Notes under the pieces: model-generated
What the model saw: only the letters and a program-made list of their open reading frames with translations
What the model was told of the DNA's origin: nothing
Databases searched by the model: none
Part shown: piece after piece, positions 1-5,383 of the stretch
Numbering within the stretch: the stretch's first letter is position 1
How the letters are laid out: each line of letters starts with the position of its first letter
Position numbers and translations under genes: made by a program
Assembly: GCA_964591245.1 (NCBI GenBank)
Contig: CAZPZZ010000204.1
Span: 1 to 5,793, forward strand
Direction of reading: 5' to 3'
Source of the DNA: CAZPZZ01 sp964591245
GTDB taxonomy: Bacteria; Acidobacteriota; Vicinamibacteria; Vicinamibacterales; UBA8438
Length of the DNA: 5,793 nucleotides

Positions 1-237
1 GACCGCACGCTGTGCCTCGTCTAACGCCCGGTCGAGCGCGCCAGGCCTGGGATTGGAATAGAGTCAATGCTCTTCCACGTACAGCATGGATAGACAGGTC
101 CTGGCATCCGCGTGGGCTGGCTCTTCTTCGATTGCGCGTTCGAGTGCTGTTCGGATTGCCATAGATTCGTCGGGGAGCCGGTTCCAGGAACTGCCAGGTG
201 GCGACGGCAGGACACGCCCATCGTGCCGGGGAGGGCG
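1..237 (-). pseudogene. TPR-repeat protein fragment with internal stop, partial at left edge
   Basis: Reading the minus strand leftward from 237, one frame gives a recognisable tetratricopeptide-repeat stretch. From the ATG at 162-160 it contains ALERAIEEEPAHADA followed by CLSMLYVEEH, then a TGA at 66-64. The same frame then continues to base 1 with NPRPGALDRALDEAQRAV. In TPR proteins of the type attached to adenylate-cyclase-like or transcriptional-regulator modules, these two blocks normally form one continuous stretch, so the TGA sits inside a conserved region, where an Arg codon (CGA to TGA) would fit. Frame phase is kept across the stop, which suggests a point mutation rather than an indel. 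Upstream the frame is closed by another TGA at 240-238, and I see no good start or N-terminal domain, so the 5' part is missing or badly decayed. The boundary at 237 is only the limit of the open frame. The rest of the gene, if any remains, lies left of the window. TPR identity is from pattern recognition. A sequencing error at 64-66 is the main alternative. Confidence 0.6.
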
Positions 238-861
238 TCACACAGGAGGGAGTTGGCTGGTCAGGGGTGGAACCTGACGCACGTTCCACGAAGTATCGCG
301 GGTGACGACGAAACAGTACAAGGCTGTCGTGTCCATTGGTCAGCATGACGGCGACGCGAAAACGACCGACCCATTGGTTGGCGTAGTGAGGGGGGCCTCG
401 GTCCAGGTTGCCACATCGGACGTCCGAAAGTGTGGTGGAGCTGCAGGGTGTGCCAGAAACACCCCACGCTGGTGTGTCCGCCCTTGATGCATTCAGTCTG
501 GCGTCGGTTGGCCGCCAGAATCGCCTGCGCATGGATTGCAAGCTGTGGTATCGCGAGAATTGCGTCGTCATGGGGCGACCACGGTGGAAGCAACCGCGTC
601 AGCGGATGGCGTTGGTGCCCGATTCAATGGTCCAGTTGCTCGGTTCAAACTGGCATGCGTGGTGCAACGTGCGGTTGGGTCTGCGGAGTAGCTCCGTCCC
701 GCGTTGACGTGTGTGCCGATTTTGGTTTTGCCAGCGGTTGCGGTTTGCAGAAGTTGCACTTCTCGGTCCCAGGCAGAAACCGGCGTGAGTGTCGGGGAGA
801 CACGCCAGTTTGAGGACGCTCGAAGGGGGGAGTAGAGCCGTATGTGACAAAGAGGAGCACC
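238..861. other. Stretch without a supportable gene
   Basis: I find no recognisable protein, tRNA, rRNA, mobile element or terminator here. Several frames are open for 60-130 codons on both strands, but their translations are rich in Arg, Pro, Ser, Cys and Trp, match no family I recognise, and overlap one another. One minus-strand frame is open from 598 to base 1 (first ATG at 571-569). Over its last ~160 bases it lies over the TPR remnant in a different frame, which argues that its openness there is incidental. The stretch may be the decayed 5' part of the TPR gene plus the divergent spacer in front of the small gene at 862. Confidence 0.5.
852..857 (+). promoter_or_regulatory. Ribosome binding site deciding the start at 862
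   Basis: GAGGAG lies 4 bases before the ATG at 862. It supports that ATG over the in-frame GTG at 844, which has no purine-rich sequence at a suitable distance. Confidence 0.5.
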
Positions 862-1044
862 ATGACACCACGGAAACTACGTGCAGAACCAGTACAGCGC
901 TATGTCCGATTCGTACCCACGATGTTGCTCATTGACGATGATGTGCTCGAAGCAGTGCGTTGTATTGCGGAAGACGAGGGGTTGAGCACGGGCGAGGTCA
1001 TGTCACGACTCGTCCGGCGGGCGTTCACACAAAGCCCGAAGTGA
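862..1044 (+). CDS. Ribbon-helix-helix (CopG/VapB-like) small DNA-binding protein
   Basis: This is a 60-residue basic protein. The ATG at 862 is chosen because GAGGAG precedes it; an in-frame GTG at 844 would add six residues. Residues ~20-55 follow the ribbon-helix-helix pattern: a short strand (TMLLIDDDVL), a first helix (LEAVRCIAEDEGL), a turn beginning with Ser-Thr, and a second helix (GEVMSRLVRRAF). This closely resembles antitoxins of VapBC-type modules, in which an RHH dimer binds the operon's operator and its C-terminal tail neutralises the toxin. Here the protein stops only a few residues after helix 2, leaving almost no toxin-binding tail. No PIN-domain or other toxin ORF follows in the 187 bases before the next gene. 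It is therefore either an orphan antitoxin or a small stand-alone repressor. The family call is by motif; the orphan status is seen directly within this window. Confidence 0.65.
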   Translation: MTPRKLRAEPVQRYVRFVPTMLLIDDDVLEAVRCIAEDEGLSTGEVMSRLVRRAFTQSPK

Positions 1045-1217
1045 GTCTGCGTCAGCGCGTTGTTTTTCAGGAGGGGGTGAGGAGATCGGCATGCTCCTGG
1101 TAGAGGGGGAGGCGTTTATTTTCACGTATTCCGAGTGAGGGGATGGCCATGGCCTGGCCTGAACGGTGCGGGTGTGTGCCCGGACAGCAGGCTCGTTGCG
1201 ATACGATCAGCGTTGTG

Positions 1218-1224
1218 AAAGGAG
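1218..1224 (+). promoter_or_regulatory. Ribosome binding site of the aminotransferase gene
   Basis: AAAGGAG lies 7 bases before the ATG at 1232. This near-consensus site places the start there rather than at the upstream in-frame GTG (1166) or the adjacent GTG (1229). Confidence 0.7.
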
Positions 1225-1231
1225 TTTCGTG

Positions 1232-2487
1232 ATGTCGCCGTCCTACACGAAGTTTTCGTCTAACGTGCAACCCGAAGGTGCGTTTACCGTTTTGGCCGCT
1301 GCACGCCGTCTGAGTGCGGTTGGCAAAGAGGTCATCGAACTTGAAATCGGCGATAGTCCATTTCCCTCGCCAGACGAAGCGATCGAGGCTGGAGTTGAGG
1401 CGATACGAGCCGGACAAACTACCTACGGGCCGTCGGCTGGCCTCCCGGAGTTTCGTAGTGCCGCAGCCGTTTATCTCAAGGAACAGCACGGGCTTTCAGT
1501 GACGGCTGACCATGTCGTTGCGGGGCCAGGTGCGAAGACATTCGAGCAGTTGTTTTGTGAGACGTTTCTGGATACGGGAGACGGTGTTCTGGTATTCAGT
1601 CCGTATTTTCCTACGTACGCAGCGAACATCGCCCGTCGCGGGGCGAGGATGGTTTTGTCGAGTTTGCGTGCGTCCAGAGCCTTCCGGCCGGAACTCGATG
1701 ATGTTCGCCGGTTCCTGGATGAGGACGCTCGGCCCAAGGCCATTTTCCTGAATAGTCCCCACAATCCGACGGGAGGCGTGGCGCTTGAAGAGGATCTACG
1801 CGGATTGGCTGATCTTATCCGCGGACGAGATGTGGCGGTGTTTAGCGATGAGCCCTATGACTGCATGGTCTGGGAGGGGCGTCATCAGTCATTGTTGGCT
1901 CAACCGGGCATGCTTGAGCAGCCCGTGGCTGCCTACACGTTCAGTAAATCATTCAGTATGAGCGGCTGGCGGCTCGGCTATGCGGTCTCGAGTCCTGAGA
2001 CAATTGCGGTGTTCGATCTACTGACCAACACTGCTCTTTCGTGCGTGCCGCCGTTTACTCAGCGGGCGGGCATTGCCGCACTGCAGCGCGGGCGGCGCTA
2101 TCGAGACGAGCGGATGCAGGAGTTTCGGGTGAAAGTTGAACTCCTGGTCAAGGGATTGAACAGGATTGACGGTATCAGTTGTCTGATGCCGGGGGGCACT
2201 TTTTATGTCTTTCCTTCCGTAGGGAGCATCTGTAACCGGCTTGAGATCACGTCACACGGGTTTGCGATGTATCTTCTGGAAGGAGCCGATGATCGACGTG
2301 GTGTGGCGTGTTTAGGTGGCGAGTGTTTCGGGGCGGCTGGTGCGGGATTCTTACGACTGAGTTGTGCCCAACCGGATGATCGCTTGACTGCGGCCATGTC
2401 TTTCTTGGGCGAGGCCGCGACCCGAAAAGACCGGGTCGCCACCTACCTTGAGACGCACCCAGAGTATCGTCTTGCGAGTCCGTACCC
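1232..2487 (+). CDS. Class I/II PLP-dependent aminotransferase (aspartate aminotransferase-like), 3' end lost in assembly gap
   Basis: This is a fold-type I, pyridoxal-phosphate-dependent aminotransferase, expected to move an amino group between an amino acid and a 2-oxo acid in the cytoplasm. The start is fixed by AAAGGAG seven bases upstream. Visible hallmarks are the YGPSAG substrate-side loop (residues 65-70), GPGAKTFEQ in the cofactor phosphate region (98-106), NSPHNPTGG (174-182), the pyridine-nitrogen Asp in SDEPYD (Asp206) with Tyr209, and the Schiff-base lysine in FSKSFSMSGWRLGY (Lys239). Arg375 in FLRLSCAQP is the likely substrate carboxylate-binding Arg. All catalytic positions are therefore present. 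The 418 residues before the gap already exceed the usual ~390-400. After the normal domain end (~395) comes a basic, tyrosine-containing tail (RKDRVATYLETHPEYRL) with no stop before the Ns. The reading frame after the gap is not part of this gene, because that sequence codes for udk on the other strand. Substrate cannot be assigned: Asp, aromatic and other small-family members share these motifs. Confidence 0.9.
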
Positions 2488-2587
2488 NNNNNNNNNNNNN
2501 NNNNNNNNNNNNNNNNNNNNNNNNNNNNNNNNNNNNNNNNNNNNNNNNNNNNNNNNNNNNNNNNNNNNNNNNNNNNNNNNNNNNNNN
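2488..2587. other. Assembly gap (100 Ns)
   Basis: Exactly 100 undetermined bases, the usual placeholder for a scaffold join of unknown length. It removes the 3' ends of two convergent genes. The real distance is probably larger, because udk alone needs roughly 90 more codons beyond this point. Reading frames that appear to run through the Ns on either strand are artefacts. Confidence 0.97.
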
Positions 2588-2958
2588 AACCCTTCGACGA
2601 TGAGATACTTTCCTGGCTTGACCGGCACGTCCTCGGTACGGCGTGTATGCGTGGTGAAGTCGTAGACTGGTCGACGGATCGGCTGTCCGCCGCGTAGTGC
2701 TACCAGATCGGCAATGAATCGGTCCCACTCAAATGCCTCGGGGACATCGAAGTTCTGGTGTTGGCGAATGCTCGGATCGAGGTGGGTCAGATCATGGTAG
2801 TAGGCATCCATCGGAAGTATCGCGGCATTGCCCAGGGCGAGGCTCAGTGCCTGGGCGAGGGTCGTTTTCCCGGCGCCAGACCCACCCGCGATACCAATGA
2901 GGCGGGGATGCGGGGGCGCGAGGGTCTTCGGGTGAGGTGCCGAGGATGTCTGGGGCAT
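2588..2958 (-). CDS. udk: Uridine kinase, N-terminal part, 3' end lost in assembly gap
   Basis: Uridine kinase phosphorylates uridine and cytidine to UMP and CMP with ATP or GTP in pyrimidine salvage in the cytoplasm. About 123 residues are visible. After a Pro-rich leader of ~20 residues comes the Walker A P-loop GIAGGSGAGKTT (residues 22-33). It is followed by the conserved MDAYYHDLTHL segment (50-60), with the Asp and Tyr residues typical of the nucleoside site, then NFDVPEAFEWD (69-79). PVYDFTTHTR (97-106) is the family's PxYDxxxHxR motif, and YLIVEG (118-123) is the strand ending in the Glu-Gly of the Walker B-like region. Family members are ~205-215 residues, so about 40% of the protein is missing. 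The ATG at 2958 is the only Met before the P-loop. It has just a weak purine stretch (GAAG) seven bases upstream, while stronger GAGGAG bases lie further upstream within a pair of inverted repeats. It diverges from the bicupin gene and converges on the aminotransferase. Confidence 0.92.
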
Positions 2959-2969
2959 AGCGATTCTTC

Positions 2970-3004
2970 GGAGAGGCTCTCCTCATTGTTTGTTGTTCAA
3001 TGAG
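2970..3004. promoter_or_regulatory. Two adjacent inverted repeats upstream of udk
   Basis: Bases 2970-2982 form GGAGAG-G-CTCTCC, a perfect 6-bp inverted repeat around one base. Touching it at 2982-3004 is CTCATTG, a 9-base spacer, then CAATGAG, a perfect 7-bp inverted repeat. They lie 12-46 bases before the udk start codon. On the udk transcript they would be two consecutive hairpins, and the minus-strand GAGGAG falls at their junction. They could be an operator in the udk/bicupin divergent spacer or leader structures affecting udk translation. The repeats are seen directly; the function is inferred. Confidence 0.4.
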
Positions 3005-3090
3005 TAAGATACGTCAACGTCGATTGATGCTCCACCGGACCGTGAAACCGGGTCTCCCCAATCTCTCGTGTAATTGCAGGCGGTCGCCAC

Positions 3091-3097
3091 AAAGGAG
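3091..3097 (+). promoter_or_regulatory. Consensus Shine-Dalgarno ahead of a small ORF
   Basis: AAAGGAG, six bases before the ATG at 3104. It is as good a site as any in the window, and is the main reason for proposing the small ORF that follows. Confidence 0.5.
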
Positions 3098-3103
3098 ACA
3101 TCG

Positions 3104-3229
3104 ATGTCTCCGGGGCAGGGGCATTTCACTTCGCTGACCAGGAAGGTGTGGAAGCGGGTGTGGATCGGCTCACACCTGGGTATGACGCGACCGTCCGGGC
3201 AACGCTTGGCTCTTTGCTCAGGCCAGTGA
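3104..3229 (+). CDS. Candidate small ORF (41 residues) preceding the bicupin gene
   Basis: This short frame starts with ATG six bases after AAAGGAG and ends with TGA at 3227-3229, only 13 bases before the next gene's ATG at 3243. The predicted peptide is basic (HFTSLTRKVWKRVW near the start; several Arg, Lys and Trp) with no signal peptide or domain I recognise. The spacing suggests it may be translated just ahead of the bicupin gene on the same mRNA, as a leader or coupled peptide. The alternative is a chance ORF in a spacer that happens to carry a ribosome binding site. Support is the strong site and tight spacing; no homology is claimed. Confidence 0.35.
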   Translation: MSPGQGHFTSLTRKVWKRVWIGSHLGMTRPSGQRLALCSGQ

Positions 3230-3242
3230 AAGAGCGTGAGGC

Positions 3243-3986
3243 ATGATTATGAAGATGATGTGGGCATCCAACAAAGCGACGGCACTTCCATGGTCCACGT
3301 TGGTCTGGCTTGTTTGGTTGTTGGTGCCGAGTCAGGTAAGTGCGCAGCCAACCGGTCCACCGTTCCCGAGCGATGGCGCCAGATTGGTCAACGAGAACGA
3401 TCTCGTCACGATCTGGGATGTGACGCGAGCATCAGATGCGAATGCACCGATGCATGAGCTTGCCGTTGATCAGGTGTCGGTGACTCTTACACCCGGAACG
3501 GTCAAGATCACGAGGTTGGATGGCAGTTGGACTATCGAGCATGAGCCTCTCGGGTTTGTGCGGTTCGAACCGCGCGGCGCGACGCGGTCCGTCGCTGTCA
3601 CCAGTGGCAACTCGAGCCGTGTTGTCGTCTTTCAGTTGAAGGCGGGTCCTGATTCAGTGTGGCCGATGACGGATGGTATACCTGGGCAATTTCCGCGTCT
3701 CGGGGCTGAAATGCTCTTCGAGACAGACGGATTTCGCGTCTGGGACCAGACCTGGTCAGCTGGAGTCCGGATCGCGAACCATTTTCACTATGTGCCGACG
3801 GCGGCGGTGTTTCTGGATGGGGGCGCGTTGCGCACGCTCGATGCGAATGGTCCGAATCCCCCGTTCTCCAGAAGTCTCGGAGATGTGATTGCCAGTACGT
3901 CTCCCATGGCGATACCGCATTCAGAAGAACATGTAGCGGGACAGCCGAGAGCGATCTGGATTGAGTTCAGACCCGCTCGACCGTGA
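3243..3986 (+). CDS. Exported two-repeat cupin-like protein of unknown function
   Basis: This is a 247-residue protein with a clear Sec signal peptide: a Lys-containing N-terminus, a hydrophobic core at ~19-29 (TLVWLVWLLVP), and a likely cleavage after VSA at 34. The mature part should be periplasmic. It holds two similar halves. Half 1 (~48-133) opens LVNENDLVTIWDV and half 2 (~157-244) opens MLFETDGFRVWDQ. Each continues through beta-rich sequence and ends in a hydrophobic strand (RVVVFQLK and RAIWIEFRP). This arrangement suggests a bicupin made by internal duplication. Half 2 keeps plausible metal ligands: His180 and His182 in NHFHYVP, then His226 and His230 in PHSEEH. Half 1 has only MHE (His71, Glu72), so it may be structural. 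ATG 3249 is an equally good start, with GTGAGG seven bases before it; ATG 3243 has AAAGAG eight bases before it. A candidate small ORF ends 13 bases upstream. No catalytic function can be assigned. Confidence 0.75.
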   Translation: MIMKMMWASNKATALPWSTLVWLVWLLVPSQVSAQPTGPPFPSDGARLVNENDLVTIWDVTRASDANAPMHELAVDQVSVTLTPGTVKITRLDGSWTIEHEPLGFVRFEPRGATRSVAVTSGNSSRVVVFQLKAGPDSVWPMTDGIPGQFPRLGAEMLFETDGFRVWDQTWSAGVRIANHFHYVPTAAVFLDGGALRTLDANGPNPPFSRSLGDVIASTSPMAIPHSEEHVAGQPRAIWIEFRPARP

Positions 3987-4155
3987 AGGCGGCTGGTCGG
4001 GGGATCGACATCTGTCGTGTTAGGGCTCAGAGTCGGCGTGGCTTGAGACCTGGAACTCTGTGGATGTTGCTGCCGTGAGTGCCTTTGCCTGATTTGTCGT
4101 GCAACGGGATTTTGCGTCAGTGAAAACGGAATATGCTGTTCATCACCAGGGCAAT

Positions 4156-4183
4156 TTGATCGCGTTTTCATCGCAATTCTATT
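4156..4183 (+). promoter_or_regulatory. Possible sigma-70-type promoter for scpB
   Basis: TTGATC (4156-4161) and TCTATT (4178-4183) are separated by 16 bases. Each matches four of six consensus positions. They lie about 105 bases before the preferred scpB start in an AT-richer patch. This is weak evidence from pattern alone. Confidence 0.22.
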
Positions 4184-4276
4184 GTTGAGAACGTGTTCGG
4201 CGAAGCCACCGGGCTCGTTGGTTTTTTTGATTGTGTACTTGTATTTCCTGGAATAGGTGAGAGCCTGCTGCAGTGG

Positions 4277-4280
4277 GGAG
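4277..4280 (+). promoter_or_regulatory. Ribosome binding site deciding the scpB start at 4288
   Basis: GGAG, within GGGGAG (4275-4280), lies seven bases before the GTG at 4288. The upstream in-frame GTG at 4273 would overlap this site, and the nearest purine run before it is about 12 bases away. The internal ATG at 4468 has no well-placed site. Confidence 0.55.
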
Positions 4281-4287
4281 CTTCCTC

Positions 4288-5211
4288 GTGGGCGATGCGT
4301 GGGTAGGCTGGCTTGGGGCCGGCGTGCTGGCCGTGGGGGCCTACCTGCTATGGCGCTATCGCGGCGCGTTACGTGGAACGGGGGAGAAGCCTTGGGCTTC
4401 GGGGCAAGACGCTCCTGGAGGGGAAGAGGGTGTCTCTGCCGGGGCCGAGGGGATTGAGCCGGCCGAAATGGCCCCTGTAGTCCGCTTGAATGACGAAGCA
4501 GCTGTCGTTGTAGAGGTTCCGGCGCCTACCACGTCTGATGGGATCGAGGAAGAGCGGGCATCGCGATCCGACGAATTGACATCGATCATCGAAGCACTCA
4601 TTTTCGCGTCTCCTGAACCGCTGACACTCAAGAAGCTCCTCCGGCTACTCAAGGGAAAACCAGAACAGGACGTGGAAGCGGCACTTCTGGCGTTGCGTGC
4701 GGATTATGAGCAGCGCAGCGGCCTGCAGATGGTGGAGGTGTCCGATGGGTATCAAATCTGTGCGCGTCCCGAGGTGCACGAGTGGGTACGTCGGTTGCTC
4801 AACGAGAAGTCGAAGCAGCGATTGTCCGCCCAGGCACTCGAGACACTGGCCGTGATTGCCTACAAGCAACCCATCACCGGAGCCGAGGTGGCGGAGATCC
4901 GGGGCGTCAATACGTCAGGCGTGGTCGGCACCCTGTTGGAGCGCCAGTTGGTGAAGGTGGTCGGGCGGAAAGGGGTGGTTGGCCGGCCTTTCCTCTACGC
5001 GACGACCCCGGAGTTCCTCAACTGCTTTGGGCTGAGTGCTCTTGATGATCTCCCCAAGGTGGAAGAGATGGCCGAGGCACTGGGAATGAAAGTTCCGGCT
5101 GCGCTCGCTGCTCCGACGCCGGTGACCGAACCGTTACCCTTCGAGGACGAGCCGGAAGTGCGAGAGGCCACCAAGGTTTCTGAGTCTTCCGCACCGGAGT
5201 CGGTGCATTGA
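4288..5211 (+). CDS. scpB: Segregation and condensation protein B with N-terminal membrane segment
   Basis: ScpB is the winged-helix (kite) subunit of the SMC-ScpA-ScpB condensin that compacts and segregates the chromosome; it dimerises and binds ScpA. The family domain covers roughly residues 97-262 of this 307-residue protein. It opens LTSIIEALIFASPEPLTLKKL, with the conserved RLSAQALETLAVIAYKQPIT block and the IRGVNTSGVVGTLLE and GRPFLYATTPEFLNCFGL motifs. Typical ScpB is ~180-220 residues. The extra length is a hydrophobic segment at ~4-22 (WVGWLGAGVLAVGAYLLW) followed by RYR, a Pro/Glu/Gly-rich linker to ~95, and a ~45-residue acidic C-terminal tail. An acidic N-terminus and basic residues after the segment predict the N-terminus outside and the ScpB domain in the cytoplasm. 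GTG 4288 is preferred over GTG 4273 because of GGAG seven bases upstream; both starts keep the segment. Its usual partner scpA and the often adjacent rluB are not in this window. The family call is certain; the membrane anchoring is inferred. Confidence 0.93.
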   Translation: MGDAWVGWLGAGVLAVGAYLLWRYRGALRGTGEKPWASGQDAPGGEEGVSAGAEGIEPAEMAPVVRLNDEAAVVVEVPAPTTSDGIEEERASRSDELTSIIEALIFASPEPLTLKKLLRLLKGKPEQDVEAALLALRADYEQRSGLQMVEVSDGYQICARPEVHEWVRRLLNEKSKQRLSAQALETLAVIAYKQPITGAEVAEIRGVNTSGVVGTLLERQLVKVVGRKGVVGRPFLYATTPEFLNCFGLSALDDLPKVEEMAEALGMKVPAALAAPTPVTEPLPFEDEPEVREATKVSESSAPESVH

Positions 5212-5274
5212 TGCCCCACGTCGCCGACAAAGTCGACGTAGATTGGCGCTGGTGAGCGCAACGGGGTCGTGGCC

Positions 5275-5292
5275 TTCTCGTACCTGCGAGAA
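5275..5292. terminator. Hairpin in the scpB/CDF convergent spacer (terminator-like)
   Basis: TTCTCG and CGAGAA form a perfect 6-bp stem around a 6-base loop, 64 bases after the scpB stop. There is no T tract after it, so a role as an intrinsic terminator is uncertain. Confidence 0.25.
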
Positions 5293-5359
5293 CCGGCGGT
5301 GCGACAACTGCTTCAACGGAAGCCTTCACTTCAGACAGACCCCGGGGCTTCAGTGGTTT

Positions 5360-5376
5360 CCGTGAGGGGGTCACGG
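5360..5376. terminator. Hairpin just beyond the CDF gene stop (terminator-like)
   Basis: CCGTGA, GGGGG, TCACGG is a perfect 6-bp stem with a 5-base loop. It lies eight bases past the CDF stop codon on the minus strand and about 150 bases past scpB. The position between convergent genes suits a transcript end. Neither strand has a run of Ts after the stem, so it may be only a 3'-end stabilising structure. Confidence 0.3.
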
Positions 5377-5383
5377 CTCATGA

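Larger units (their letters stand above)
3987..4287. other. Spacer between the bicupin gene and scpB
   Basis: No gene is visible. It contains an 8-bp inverted repeat, TGAAAACG (4121-4128) and CGTTTTCA (4163-4170), separated by 34 bases. A run of seven Ts lies at 4222-4228, preceded by only a 4-bp stem (AGCC/GGCT, 4204-4215), too weak to call a terminator with confidence. The most promoter-like pair is described separately at 4156-4183. Confidence 0.5.

Noticed and set aside
261..593. Minus-strand 110-codon ORF
   Set aside because: Unfamiliar composition, no ribosome site evident, and competing open frames on the same strand.
642..700. GGTTCAAACTGG resembling a tRNA T-arm
   Set aside because: No matching acceptor, D or anticodon stems could be found around it.
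408..813. Plus-strand ORFs of 99 and 127 codons
   Set aside because: They overlap each other in different frames, are rich in Cys, Trp, Arg and Ser, have no convincing ribosome site, and resemble no family I know.
1091..1138. 15-codon ORF with GAGGAG six bases upstream
   Set aside because: Too short to separate from chance. The region is generally rich in GGAGG-like purine runs.
1145..1154. GGCCATGGCC palindrome upstream of the aminotransferase gene
   Set aside because: A single 10-bp GC-rich palindrome is likely by chance, and no paired element or promoter accompanies it.
1067..1489. Minus-strand 140-codon ORF
   Set aside because: It lies mostly opposite the well-supported aminotransferase N-terminus and has no recognisable domain.
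2443..2728. Reading frames apparently crossing the N run on both strands (aminotransferase frame to 2665, udk frame to 2443, another minus frame 2351-2728)
   Set aside because: Unknown bases contain no stops, so these frames join unrelated genes. The sequence beyond the gap on each strand is the antisense of the other gene.
3788..4171. Minus-strand 127-codon ORF
   Set aside because: Half of it is the shadow of the bicupin gene and the rest is low-complexity Gln/Arg/Ser/Pro sequence with no ribosome site.
4204..4228. Short stem followed by seven Ts as a terminator for the bicupin gene
   Set aside because: The stem is only 4 bp and sits six bases from the T run, so it is not a convincing intrinsic terminator.
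5211..5255. ATG overlapping the scpB stop, which could mark a coupled downstream gene
   Set aside because: The frame closes after 14 codons, and nothing resembling rluB or another gene follows in any plus-strand frame.
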